A DNA stretch of 64,000 nt from JAIPGX01 sp041650475 (lineage in GTDB: Bacteria; Babelota; Babeliae; Babelales; UASB340). Below, in pieces: positions 1-9,476 of this stretch. The translations under genes were made by a program, and so were the position numbers. Under the pieces are notes generated by a model, which was given only the letters and a program-made list of their open reading frames with translations, had not been told where the DNA came from and searched no databases. The stretch is taken from assembly GCA_041650475.1 (NCBI GenBank), contig JBAZLD010000003.1, positions 49,755 through 113,754 of the forward strand. The letters run 5' to 3'. Within the stretch, counting starts at the first letter, position 1. Every line of letters begins with the position of its first letter.

Positions 1-1
1 A

Positions 2-946
2 ACTTCAGAACAACTAAAAACAAAACAAGAAAAGAAAGAAGCTAGAGGTAAACTTAAACAAGATATTAAAGCAGAAGTTGCAACACAAAGAGAAGCTGAA
101 AATAAAGAAAGAGCCCAAAAATATGAAAAAATGGGCAAAGCACAAAAATTTATGACAAAATTAACTAGTCCATTAGCTGCTATCGGTAGAAAAATTACAG
201 ATTGGTGGCGTGTCAGAAAAACATATAACAAATATAAAACTGAAGAAAAAATAAAAATAGAACCAAAAGAATTTGAACTGAAAGAGCTTCCAAAACACAA
301 GCCAGAAACTCTTAAAGAAATTTTAGAAACAAGAGCACAACGAACATTAGAAGAACAAAAGGCTGCGGCTGCTAAAATTGAGCAAAGCGTAACAGAACGC
401 CGCAAGAGTTTGCCTGCAAAAATAAGTCCTATTCAAGCTGAACAACAACGTCGTTTTTCTTTGCCTGCAAAATCACGTGGGGAAATTAGTCCGGAACTTA
501 AGGCAGAGATTGAAAAAGCAAAACAGAAAAAAATAGCTGCTGGGATAGCAGAAGCAAAAGAGCAATCTATATTACCAAAAGAACCTTTTGTTAAAGTCGA
601 AAAACCTACTACTAGTGAAGAAATTATGGCTGAACGTGAAGCTACTCAAGCAAAAATAAAGGCTGATTTAGAAAAAGCAGGGGAAAAGTTTACAAAACCT
701 ACACTCTGGGAAAGATTTAAAAAAACTACTAAATCTGGATTTCAAGCAATAAAAAATCGTTTTGGCAAAAAACCTAAAGAAAAAATTGGAGAAGGTTGGC
801 AAGAAGTTGAAGTTCCTGAATCTTTACCTCCTAAAAAACCTCTTCCTCTAACACCTCCTGAATTACAAAGACAACAGGAGTTAGAAAAAATGGCACGCGA
901 AATCGAAGAACGCGGTGGGCAGGAAGAAATGGCGCCAGCCGCATAA
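2..946 (+). CDS. Lys/Glu-rich protein, 5' end outside the window
   Basis: The reading frame is open from base 2 with no stop, so the gene begins left of the window; the first ATG inside it is at 131 but need not be the true start. The visible product is highly charged, with long Lys/Glu/Ala/Gln stretches likely to form coiled coil. Two SLPAK motifs lie about 25 residues apart. It ends in a Pro-rich segment beginning GEGWQEVEVPESLPPKKPLP. The next gene has a similar GW-centred segment followed by prolines, so the two may be related. No enzymatic domain is recognised. A secreted effector or surface-associated role is possible but is only inferred from composition and neighbours. Confidence 0.6.
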   Translation, partial: TSEQLKTKQEKKEARGKLKQDIKAEVATQREAENKERAQKYEKMGKAQKFMTKLTSPLAAIGRKITDWWRVRKTYNKYKTEEKIKIEPKEFELKELPKHKPETLKEILETRAQRTLEEQKAAAAKIEQSVTERRKSLPAKISPIQAEQQRRFSLPAKSRGEISPELKAEIEKAKQKKIAAGIAEAKEQSILPKEPFVKVEKPTTSEEIMAEREATQAKIKADLEKAGEKFTKPTLWERFKKTTKSGFQAIKNRFGKKPKEKIGEGWQEVEVPESLPPKKPLPLTPPELQRQQELEKMAREIEERGGQEEMAPAA

Positions 947-994
947 AATTTAGTAAAACTAAAATAAATTTTAATAAAAAGAAAGGAGATTTTT

Positions 995-2311
995 ATGAGA
1001 AAAAGAACAAAAATTATTTTGCTCTTCGGCTTAATTTTTGGGCTTTTGAACACACAAACTCAAGTTCAGGCAGCAGCGCAACCACCTAAAAGAATACAGA
1101 TCGCGAAGGGACGCTTTGCATTTTTTAAAAACATTTTTGGGGCTAGAAAAATACAAAAACGAGTAAATGATCCAAATTTGCGCAAAAATGCTGAAGCCAG
1201 AGTTCTTGCTGACCCAAAAAATCAAGAAACGCTTAAAAAATCAAATTTTATTTCCAGATTTTTCAAAAAAAGATCACTTGTAGATAAAGAAGTTATACGA
1301 ACAGCTATTCCAACAGGGGCTGCTGAACGTGGAAGTATGAGAATAGAAGGCGCACCCGGTACACCACAAATTCCTACAGCTCTAAAAGGTCTTACTTTTC
1401 AAAAAAAACCAGCACCACCTCTCCCTCCCTCTAAGCGTAAAATAACCGATATCTCTGAAGATAAAAAAGCTGAACAACCTGCAGCTAAACGTCAAAAAAC
1501 CGATATTTCCAAAGGTTGGGAAAAAATTGAAAAAATAACGATTCCTACACCTCCTCCATCTAGAGAAGAAAAGTTAGCACCTACTCCACCTCCATCTAGA
1601 TTTGAAGAAATACCACCAAAAATTATTAAAAAAGGTCCACCACCTATGCCACCAGCAAAAAAAGTACAAAAACCTGCTGCACCAGTAATATCTGAGACTC
1701 CTGTTGTTCTGCCAACACCGCCAGTTACTCCAGCTAAAAAAGTTATTAGGATTCCAATAACACGAAAAACACTTCCTTCAATAAGACCAAGCGGCGTAAT
1801 TCCTCAAGCTCCGCCACTGCCAACTACTCCAGAAACTCCAAAAGCTGGATTAATACCAGTAGCACCTCCATTGCCAACGCCAGAAGAAATGGCAAAAATC
1901 CAAGGACAACAAAAAAAGGCTGCAAAAATGGCTGGAGAATGGGCAGCAGAGCAAGTAGCAAAAGGAAAAGATATTAAAATTGAATCACCAGCTCAAAAGG
2001 CATCATTTTTAAAGGATATTGAAAGCGGTGCTTTTAAATTGAAAAAAACATCAATACCTGAAAAAAAACAAGCCACACCTATTATTCAAAGGCCAACTAC
2101 GCCTATTGAAGAAATCAAGACTGGTGGCTTTAAATTAAGGCGTGTTTCACCGGAGGAACAACGTATCACAGACATGACACCAGGCGCAGCTACAAAATCT
2201 AAACAACCAGAAGCAATAAAACCAGGAGCTCCTAAAACAGCCGCTCAAGAATTAGCAGAAAGACTCAAAAAAATACGTACAGCTACCCAAGGAGAAGAAG
2301 AAGAATACTAA
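995..2311 (+). CDS. Secreted Pro/Lys-rich protein of unknown function
   Basis: This 438-residue protein begins with a clear signal peptide (basic MRKRTK, hydrophobic core, Ala-rich cleavage region near AQAAAQ). An AAAGGAG ribosome site lies just before the ATG. The mature part is low complexity: repeated Pro-rich blocks (TPPPSRE, PPPMPPAKK, APPLPTTPE, APPLPTPEE) separated by basic stretches. Two copies of a short GxFKLKK/GGFKLRR motif occur in the C-terminal third. The upstream gene is 48 bases away on the same strand and shares the GW motif plus Pro-rich tail. The composition resembles exported host-interaction proteins of intracellular bacteria, but no domain is recognised and the function is unknown. 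Confidence 0.7.
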   Translation: MRKRTKIILLFGLIFGLLNTQTQVQAAAQPPKRIQIAKGRFAFFKNIFGARKIQKRVNDPNLRKNAEARVLADPKNQETLKKSNFISRFFKKRSLVDKEVIRTAIPTGAAERGSMRIEGAPGTPQIPTALKGLTFQKKPAPPLPPSKRKITDISEDKKAEQPAAKRQKTDISKGWEKIEKITIPTPPPSREEKLAPTPPPSRFEEIPPKIIKKGPPPMPPAKKVQKPAAPVISETPVVLPTPPVTPAKKVIRIPITRKTLPSIRPSGVIPQAPPLPTTPETPKAGLIPVAPPLPTPEEMAKIQGQQKKAAKMAGEWAAEQVAKGKDIKIESPAQKASFLKDIESGAFKLKKTSIPEKKQATPIIQRPTTPIEEIKTGGFKLRRVSPEEQRITDMTPGAATKSKQPEAIKPGAPKTAAQELAERLKKIRTATQGEEEEY

Positions 2312-2333
2312 AATAAATTTCGATTAAATTTAA

Positions 2334-2381
2334 ATTAAATAGAAAAAGCGTTGCAAATTTGCAACGCTTTTTCTATTTAAT
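2334..2381. terminator. Bidirectional terminator-like perfect palindrome
   Basis: A perfect inverted repeat has 24-base arms centred on GCAAATTTGC and flanked by A-rich and T-rich runs on both sides. It lies between the convergent ends of the secreted Pro-rich gene (+) and lon (-), so it can serve both as an intrinsic terminator. Confidence 0.85.
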
Positions 2382-2410
2382 AAATTATTTATTTCTAAGT
2401 TAGTTAAAAA

Positions 2411-4864
2411 TTATTTTTTTGATTTTTTATTTTTATTCTCAATTTTTATGCTTTTTTTAGTTTTAGATTTTTTCCCAAATTTTTTGTTTTTCTTTTTTTC
2501 TTCTTTTCTTTCTACAGGAAATTTAGTTAAAGCACCAGAAAGAACAGAATCCATGTTGTCAACATAAACAAGTTCTAAAGAATCATCCAATTCTTTGATA
2601 AATTCTTTTATGTCATTAAAATTTTCTTTTGGCACAAAAACTTTCTTTATACCATTTCGAATCGCAGCCAAAAGCTTTTCTTTTAATCCCCCAACAGGTA
2701 AAACTCTACCCTGTAGCGTAACTTCACCGGTCATTGCCACATCTTTATAAACAGGAATTTTTGCTAAAGCAGATGCTAAAGCTGTAGCCATTGTAATGCC
2801 GGCAGAAGGCCCATCCTTAGGAATTGCACCTTCAGGTACGTGAATATGAATATCTAATTCAGAATAAAAATCTTCTTTTAAACCCAAATCTTTAGCTCGG
2901 GATCTAATATAAGTCATTGCAGCTTGAGCGGATTCTTGCATAACTTCTCCAAGTTGTCCGGTAATAGTCAATGCACCCTTTCCTTTCATAACAGCAACTT
3001 CTACTTCTAATAAATCACCACCAACCTCAGTCCAAGCAAGACCTGTCACAACTCCAATTTTTTCTACAAAATTTTTATCAGGTTTTTTAAATTTTGCAGG
3101 TCCTAGCCATTTTTCAAGACTTTCAGCACTAACACAAACAGTCTTTACCTTTTTATCGTCAAGCAACTCTTGAATAGATTTTCGTAAAATAGTAGCAAGA
3201 ACACGTTCTAACTGTCTAACCCCTGCTTCCTTTACATATTCTTCCAAAATAGTTTTGATAATATCATCACTTATTTGTATTTGTTCAGTCTTTAATGCAT
3301 ACTCCTGGAAAAGTTTTGGTAACAGAAATTTTTTAGCAATTTCTAATTTTTCTTGTTGAGTGTACCCAGAAAGATAAATAAGTTCCATTCTATCCAATAA
3401 TGGGTATGGAATGTTATCTGCAACATTAGCCGTTGTAATAAACATAACTTTAGATAAATCGTATCCAACTTCTAAAAAATAATCAGCAAACTCTCTATTT
3501 TGCTCCGGATCTAAAACTTCTAATAATGCAGATGCTGGATCACCCCTAAAATCTGTAGCCATTTTGTCTATTTCATCAAGAACTATTACCGGATTAATAA
3601 CTTTTGCGGTTTTCATAGCTTGAATAATTTTACCCGGCATAGCACCAATGTAAGTTCTTCTGTGTCCTCTAATTTCAGCCTCATCTCGCATTCCACCTAA
3701 AGAAATACGAACAAGTTTTCTTCCCAAAGATTGTGCAATTGAAATAGCCAAAGAAGTTTTTCCAACCCCTGGAGGACCAACAAGACAAATTATTGGAGAT
3801 TTTTTTAATTTAGCCCCAGCAAATTTTTTTGCAGCCAAAAATTCAATAATTCTGTCTTTTACCTTTTTCATACCTGCATGTGAAGAATCAAGAATTTTTT
3901 GCGCTTGTTCAAAACTAATATCGTCCTTTGTTGCTTGGTGCCAAGGCATAGATAACAGCCAATCTACATAATTTCTACTAACTGAGGCTTCAGGAGAAGT
4001 AGCCTGCATTGTATCTAATCTTTTTAACTCTGCATCAACTTTTTCTTGCACCTGAACTGGTAATTTTAATTTTTTAGCTTTTTCACGAAGCTCATTTATC
4101 TCTTGTTGATAATCATCTCTTCCTAATTCACGTTGAATAGCTCGCATTTGTTCATTTAAATAATAATCTTTTTGATGTTTTTCTATCTGACGTTGAACTC
4201 TTTTTCTAATGTTTTTTTCAGCCCTTAAAACTTCTAATTCATTTTCTAACAAAACACTTAATTTTAAAGCTCTCACTTTTAAATCAACAATCTCTAAAAT
4301 TTCTTGTCTGGTTTGAAAATCTAACGGGATTTGAACAGCAATAGTGTCCATTAAATAATCAAAATCTTGAATGCCTTTTAAAATATTCAAAATGTCTTCA
4401 GGAACTTTTTCATTTAAATGTACATACTCTGTAAATAAATCAAAAATATTTCGCCATAAAGCCTTATTTTCAACGGTCTCTTCTAACGGTATTGGTAATA
4501 AATCACGAGATTCTACCATTAAAAAATTAAATTTTTGGTCTTCATGAACAAACTTATTAATTTTTGCTCTGCAATTTCCTTCAATTAAAATCTTTATTGA
4601 ATTATTAGGCAAAACAGCAGATTGTAAAATAGTAGCCCTTGTTCCAACTTCAAAAAGATCACCTTGAGAAGGATTTTCAATTTCTATAGATTTTTGAGCA
4701 GTAACAAACATTTCTTTGCCATGTTCTAAAGCATATTCTACAGCTTTTATAGAAATATCTCTTCCAACAACAACTGGGATTATACTTTTGGGTAACGCAA
4801 CCAAATTTTTTAAAGGAAGAACAGGCAAAATTTTCGGTTCAACATTTTTATATAATTTTTCCAT
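2411..4864 (-). CDS. lon: ATP-dependent Lon protease
   Basis: Lon is a cytoplasmic homo-oligomeric AAA+ protease that degrades misfolded and regulatory proteins. The 817-residue product has the full order: N-terminal substrate-binding domain (about 10-205), a coiled linker, the AAA+ module with Walker A GPPGVGKT at 363-370 and Walker B VIVLDEID at 426-433, and the protease domain with catalytic Ser687 in KDGPSAG and Lys730 in GGLKEK. The 43-residue Ser-Lys spacing matches E. coli Lon. About 30 residues at the C-terminus are an unusual Lys-rich tail not typical of Lon; it may be a lineage-specific extension. The gene is transcribed alone and convergently with its left neighbour. Confidence 0.97.
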   Translation of the reverse strand: MEKLYKNVEPKILPVLPLKNLVALPKSIIPVVVGRDISIKAVEYALEHGKEMFVTAQKSIEIENPSQGDLFEVGTRATILQSAVLPNNSIKILIEGNCRAKINKFVHEDQKFNFLMVESRDLLPIPLEETVENKALWRNIFDLFTEYVHLNEKVPEDILNILKGIQDFDYLMDTIAVQIPLDFQTRQEILEIVDLKVRALKLSVLLENELEVLRAEKNIRKRVQRQIEKHQKDYYLNEQMRAIQRELGRDDYQQEINELREKAKKLKLPVQVQEKVDAELKRLDTMQATSPEASVSRNYVDWLLSMPWHQATKDDISFEQAQKILDSSHAGMKKVKDRIIEFLAAKKFAGAKLKKSPIICLVGPPGVGKTSLAISIAQSLGRKLVRISLGGMRDEAEIRGHRRTYIGAMPGKIIQAMKTAKVINPVIVLDEIDKMATDFRGDPASALLEVLDPEQNREFADYFLEVGYDLSKVMFITTANVADNIPYPLLDRMELIYLSGYTQQEKLEIAKKFLLPKLFQEYALKTEQIQISDDIIKTILEEYVKEAGVRQLERVLATILRKSIQELLDDKKVKTVCVSAESLEKWLGPAKFKKPDKNFVEKIGVVTGLAWTEVGGDLLEVEVAVMKGKGALTITGQLGEVMQESAQAAMTYIRSRAKDLGLKEDFYSELDIHIHVPEGAIPKDGPSAGITMATALASALAKIPVYKDVAMTGEVTLQGRVLPVGGLKEKLLAAIRNGIKKVFVPKENFNDIKEFIKELDDSLELVYVDNMDSVLSGALTKFPVERKEEKKKNKKFGKKSKTKKSIKIENKNKKSKK

Positions 4865-5169
4865 ACTCTTTTTTCTCTATAATCAATAATCAATTTTTTA
4901 ATTTAATTTTATGAGCCAAACAGACTCAACTTAATTTCTAAGTTTATATTAAATATAGTAATTTAAAAAGCCAAATCTTACAAGAAACTTAATATTTTAC
5001 TTTAAATTTTTAACCCAAAAAGCCTTTAAATTTGTTTTTTTTAATATTTTTTTAATGTTTTTTTGACTTTTCAGCTACTAAATTTATACTTCAATCAGGA
5101 TTTATAATACATCAAAGATTGAGTTCCTAACATATATAATATAATTTATCTATTTAAAATAGGATATAA
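4865..5169. other. Intergenic region between divergent lon and NTT genes
   Basis: About 305 bases, very AT-rich, separating the divergent starts of lon and the first nucleotide transporter. It must hold promoters for both directions. A TATAAT-like string lies near 5139-5149, but no convincing -35 partner was identified. No open frame or RNA gene is seen. Confidence 0.4.
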
Positions 5170-6591
5170 ATGATAAATAAATTATCAGAAAAATTTAGGA
5201 CTTTGTGGGGCATAGAAAAGGAATTTCGTTTAAAAGTTTTATTTTTATCGCTCACTTTTCTTTTAATGTCTGGTTGCCTTTCAATCTGGAGACCCTTAAA
5301 GGTGTCTATTTTCGCTAAAATGGTTGGTGCAGATCTAGTCCCTAATGCAAAAATTTTTGGTCTTTTTATACTTATTCCTTTGGTAATAATATATTCAAAA
5401 TTAGTTGATATTTTAAGAAGACATCAGCTTTTATATTGTTTTACCATATTTCATGGAGCAATAGGATTAATTTTCTATTATCTATTATCACATCCTGTTT
5501 ATGGCGTAGCAAATACACAAACCAATCCGGCAAGATTAACGGGTTGGTTTTTTTATTTCTTTATGGAATGCTTTAATGCCTTTTTGTCAACAACTTTTTG
5601 GTCTTTTGCAGATTCAATAAGCAAACCAAAAGATGCAAAAAATTATTATGGATTCTTGGTTTGCGGCTCCAAAATAGGTAGCATAATAACTGCAGGTCTT
5701 TTATATATGATTTTTACTTCAAATACAACAATTAAAGAATCTGTTTTATTGCCAAATGCTCTTCTTGTAGGAAGTTTACTTTTATTTGGGGCGGCCCTTT
5801 CTATTTATTTTTTAATGAAAAAGGTTCCAGGATATTATATGCATGGCTATGAAGCCGTATATCAACTGGAAAAAAAAATAGAGAAAAAAAAACATTCAAA
5901 AAAAACAGCTTTTATACAATCAGCTAAAAATTTAATAGATGGATTAATAATAATAATTAAAAATCCTTATGTTTTTGGCATTTTTTCTTTAGTAGTTTTT
6001 TATGAAATGATAATTGTAATATTTGACTATAGAGTTTTAAAAACAGCATCAGCTACGCATGATACTGCTGGAAGTTTAACCGCATTTTATGCCTTTTATT
6101 ATCTAATGATGAATTTAGTGGGGTTAGGCATAACATTATTTGGAACAACTCCTCTTTTAAGAGTTTTAGGTATAAGATCTTCTTTATTTATTTTTCCTGT
6201 CTTAAGCATAATACTATTAATTACAACATTCGTTTTTCCAACAGCAAATATGTTTATAATAACTCTTATAATTTTAAGAGCATTAAATTATGCTTTAAAC
6301 CATCCAACAAGAGAAGTTCTTTATATACCTACAACTAAAAATATAAAATTCAAAGCAAAAGCTTGGACAGACGCGTTTGGATCAAGAATAGCAAAAAGCT
6401 TTGGATCTGTATTCAATTTATCAATCAAAACGGCAACTCCAATGTTTGCGATTATTACAAGTTTATCATTTAGTCTTGGACTTTTAGGATTCTGGTTAAT
6501 AATTGTTTACTTTTTAGGAAAAACATTACAAAATGCTGTGGACAATAAAAAAGTAATCGGTGACGGGTCAGAAAAAACAGATGAAGCTTAG
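5170..6591 (+). CDS. ADP/ATP (nucleotide) translocase, NTT/Tlc family, first copy
   Basis: Members of this family sit in the inner membrane of intracellular bacteria and plastids and exchange host ATP for ADP or import nucleotides. The 473-residue product has about a dozen hydrophobic segments. It carries family hallmarks: RPLKVSIFAKMVGAD after the first membrane segment, AKIFGLFILIPLVIIYSKLVD, and near the C-terminus YIPTTKNIKFKAKAWTDAFG. The length is slightly below the usual 490-520. It is followed after 21 bases by a homologue with the same motif order, so the pair probably forms one transcription unit created by duplication. Whether the substrate is ATP/ADP or another nucleotide cannot be read from the sequence. 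Confidence 0.93.
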   Translation: MINKLSEKFRTLWGIEKEFRLKVLFLSLTFLLMSGCLSIWRPLKVSIFAKMVGADLVPNAKIFGLFILIPLVIIYSKLVDILRRHQLLYCFTIFHGAIGLIFYYLLSHPVYGVANTQTNPARLTGWFFYFFMECFNAFLSTTFWSFADSISKPKDAKNYYGFLVCGSKIGSIITAGLLYMIFTSNTTIKESVLLPNALLVGSLLLFGAALSIYFLMKKVPGYYMHGYEAVYQLEKKIEKKKHSKKTAFIQSAKNLIDGLIIIIKNPYVFGIFSLVVFYEMIIVIFDYRVLKTASATHDTAGSLTAFYAFYYLMMNLVGLGITLFGTTPLLRVLGIRSSLFIFPVLSIILLITTFVFPTANMFIITLIILRALNYALNHPTREVLYIPTTKNIKFKAKAWTDAFGSRIAKSFGSVFNLSIKTATPMFAIITSLSFSLGLLGFWLIIVYFLGKTLQNAVDNKKVIGDGSEKTDEA

Positions 6592-6612
6592 ACATCAAAA
6601 GAAAGCATAAAC

Positions 6613-8004
6613 ATGTTAACAACCATAAAAAATTTTTTTTTTCTTTTTCGAGATAAAAATTTCAAAAATACAGAAAAATATTATAATGCCCTAAAAGTCG
6701 TACTTCTTGGGGCATCATTTTTTTTCATAATTGCATCATATTCTACATTAAGACCCTTAAAGACATCTGTATTTTTTGCCTTAGTTGGCAAGGAATATGC
6801 ACCAATAGCCAAAATGATCTCTATTCTTATTTTGTTTCCAATTATGCTTCCATATTCAAAATTGGTAGATAAATTAAGACAATCTCAAGTTATATATTTT
6901 TTCTTAGGTTTATATGCAATTTTATGTATAATTTTTGCATTTTTTTTTTGGCATCCAACAATTGGTTTATCTAATACCAATACTTCAACATACAGAATAA
7001 TTGGTTGGGTTTTTTATTTAGCTTTAGATTTATTTTCAACATTAGTAGTCAGTACTTTTTGGGCTTTTGCAAACTCTATTAGTACGCCAAATAATGCAAA
7101 AGAAAATTATGGAATAATAGTAGCAATATCAAGAGTCGGAGGAATAATATCACCCATTATTAGCTGGCTATTAATGCAAAAATTAACGCAAAAAGAAACT
7201 TTAAGTATACCTGTACTAATGGTTCTAATGTCATTATTTTTATTACTAGCATGTTTTTTTATATCAAGAATTATTAAAAAGATTCCACACAAATTACTTC
7301 ATGGTTATGAAGCTGCATATAAAATAGAAAAACAACAAAAAAAAGTAAAAGTCGGATTATTCCAAGGCTTAAAACTCATGATTACACAACCATATGTTTT
7401 TGGAATTTTTGGTATTATTTGTTCCTATGAATTAATTTCAATAATACTTGATTATCAAATGCAAGTTCTAATGTCTGTTGCAAATAATAATACTGTCTTA
7501 GGAATGAGTTCATTTATGCTTTTATATACTGCAGCTTTTCAAGGATTAGGATTTATTTTTGCATTATTTGGAACCTCATCTCTTTTAAAATTGATAGGAG
7601 TAAGAAAATGCTTATTTATAATGCCAATTTCTATCATAGTTTTAATGCTAATGCTTTTAACTTACCCAAATATTACAACAATTTTTATAATAATGGTTGT
7701 TTTAAGAGCCTTAAATTACGGTTTTAATGCGCCAGTAAAAGAAATTTTATATATTCCCACAACAAAAGATGTAAAATTCAAATCAAAGGCATGGATTGAA
7801 TCTTTCGGAAGATCTTTATCAAAAACTTCAGGATCTACTTTCAATTGGCTTGCACAATTTAAAGATACCGTCAGTGTAATTCGGTTAGATTCTTTATATG
7901 CAATTGGAATTTCGGCTGTATGGCTTATTATATCCTTTTTTGTAGGTAAAAAATACGATAAAGTTATAAAAAATAATACTGTTATTGGGCAAGAAGATTT
8001 GTAA
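6613..8004 (+). CDS. ADP/ATP (nucleotide) translocase, NTT/Tlc family, second copy
   Basis: This paralogue of the preceding gene is 463 residues with the same layout: RPLKTSVFFALVGKEYAPIAK early, PYSKLVDKLRQ, WAFANSISTPNNAKENYG in the middle, and YIPTTKDVKFKSKAWIESFG near the end. The two proteins align over their full length but are clearly diverged, which suggests an old duplication and possibly different substrates (for example energy exchange versus net nucleotide uptake, as known for multiple NTTs in Chlamydia-like bacteria). Only 21 bases separate the genes, consistent with one operon. Confidence 0.93.
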   Translation: MLTTIKNFFFLFRDKNFKNTEKYYNALKVVLLGASFFFIIASYSTLRPLKTSVFFALVGKEYAPIAKMISILILFPIMLPYSKLVDKLRQSQVIYFFLGLYAILCIIFAFFFWHPTIGLSNTNTSTYRIIGWVFYLALDLFSTLVVSTFWAFANSISTPNNAKENYGIIVAISRVGGIISPIISWLLMQKLTQKETLSIPVLMVLMSLFLLLACFFISRIIKKIPHKLLHGYEAAYKIEKQQKKVKVGLFQGLKLMITQPYVFGIFGIICSYELISIILDYQMQVLMSVANNNTVLGMSSFMLLYTAAFQGLGFIFALFGTSSLLKLIGVRKCLFIMPISIIVLMLMLLTYPNITTIFIIMVVLRALNYGFNAPVKEILYIPTTKDVKFKSKAWIESFGRSLSKTSGSTFNWLAQFKDTVSVIRLDSLYAIGISAVWLIISFFVGKKYDKVIKNNTVIGQEDL

Positions 8005-8167
8005 AAAATTTATTAATAAATTTTCATAATTTTTATATAAAAGGTATTTTTCAAATAAAAAAAGCACTTTTTCTATTTTTTTTGACCATAAAATTAAATA
8101 TTTTATACTTGTAATTATTTATAATAATATATTATTTTTACATTTTTTTACATTTTTGGAGTTTATC

Positions 8168-9268
8168 GTGAATAATTTTTTAAAAAAATTTTATAAAATC
8201 TTATTTTTGTGCACACTTTTAAGTTGCGCAGAATTTAATCATGTTCAAGCCGGTGGCAACTATGCTGATTTAGCGCCTGTTTGCCAAAAACTTGGCCACG
8301 CTTTAGCACAAACTAGAGTTGGCCGATTGTTAAATAATTTATTCAACAAAAATCAAGTAATTATTCCTACTAGCCTTAATCCAGCAGGTAAAACTTTAAC
8401 TATAGCTAATCAAAATGGCAGCCATGTAGAAACTTCTCAAGAATTAATCAAAAAATCAGATTTTTTTAAAAATCTTTTTGAATTCAATCAATTATTCGGT
8501 CAAACAACAGAAAATTTAACTACAATTACATTACATAATCCTGAAAATTTTAATATCGATATAAAAAATTTAAAAACTATTCTAAAAATAGAATTAACTT
8601 TTCTTAAAATGCAACATCGTGGCAAGAGTGAGAACAATGTTATAAAATATCTTGCAAAAACTTTATATTTTAATCAAAAAAAATCTGAAGAACTTATTAC
8701 TCTTGCCGATTATTTACAATTTAGACATGTATTAAAAATTTTCGCAAAACAAGTTTTGTATAATTTTGTGAATAATAACGAAGCAACCAAAAAATTAAAT
8801 AGATTATTCGAAATTGGTGCATTTAAATTAGATATAGATGAAGAATATATTAAAAACATAGATTTCTATAATGGTCCAAGATTACAAAATATTATTAGAA
8901 AAGAATTCTGCAGAGAATCTATTTTTCATAATCCATTAAGATTAAACAATTTTTTAACAAAATGGTTTTTGGGTTTAGCAATAAGGGTATTTTTTCCAAT
9001 GATTATAAAATCAGATAATTTTTTTCGGATTCTTAATCCTTTTAGTATATCATTTGCAGTCTGGGCAAATAGTTTAACTTATTTTAATCCATTTTTAACT
9101 GAACAAGAAAAAGAAAGATACTTTACTTATATTTTGGGTATATTTACAGGTTTAATAATTTTTGCAGAACCAATTTGTTTTGATTGGTTTATTTATACAC
9201 CAATCAACAGAATAATTCGGGGAATCAAAAATTATATAGCCTATTATAAAGAACATCAGGAACAATAA
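8168..9268 (+). CDS. Secreted protein with BTB/Skp1-like domain and C-terminal membrane segments
   Basis: The likely start is the GTG at 8168, with GGAG at 8158-8161; an upstream in-frame TTG at 8156 overlaps that ribosome site and is unlikely. The 366-residue product begins with a signal peptide containing LLSC, so a lipoprotein is possible. Residues about 65-205 look like a BTB/POZ or Skp1 fold: a variable strand, SQELIKKSDFFKNLF (compare the 'S.yF..mF' BTB signature), an ITLHNPENF strand, and EELITLADYLQFRHVL, typical of the last BTB helices. The C-terminal third has two or three hydrophobic segments. Such domains act in eukaryotic ubiquitin ligases, so a host-directed role is inferred. 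The domain call was made by eye. Confidence 0.55.
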   Translation: MNNFLKKFYKILFLCTLLSCAEFNHVQAGGNYADLAPVCQKLGHALAQTRVGRLLNNLFNKNQVIIPTSLNPAGKTLTIANQNGSHVETSQELIKKSDFFKNLFEFNQLFGQTTENLTTITLHNPENFNIDIKNLKTILKIELTFLKMQHRGKSENNVIKYLAKTLYFNQKKSEELITLADYLQFRHVLKIFAKQVLYNFVNNNEATKKLNRLFEIGAFKLDIDEEYIKNIDFYNGPRLQNIIRKEFCRESIFHNPLRLNNFLTKWFLGLAIRVFFPMIIKSDNFFRILNPFSISFAVWANSLTYFNPFLTEQEKERYFTYILGIFTGLIIFAEPICFDWFIYTPINRIIRGIKNYIAYYKEHQEQ

Positions 9269-9401
9269 ATATTAATTTATCTTGAATTTTAACTATTTTT
9301 TGATATTATTTTCTAATATTTAGTATATATTTAGCATAAAAAATTAAGAAATTTTATATTAAATTACGTATTATTTTAATTGTTGAATCTTGTTTCTTTT
9401 A

Positions 9402-9445
9402 CTCGGGTGGTTAATTTATAAAATTAAATTTTATGAATACCCAAG
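9402..9445 (+). promoter_or_regulatory. Possible structured leader upstream of rpsB
   Basis: An imperfect hairpin pairs CTCGGGT at 9402-9408 with ACCCAAG at 9439-9445, with AT-rich inner pairing. It ends about 30 bases before the rpsB start. Ribosomal protein S2 genes often have an autoregulatory leader, but this one was not matched to a known motif. Confidence 0.25.
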
Positions 9446-9476
9446 AAGCAATTGTCATAACCCTGAAAGGTTTTAA

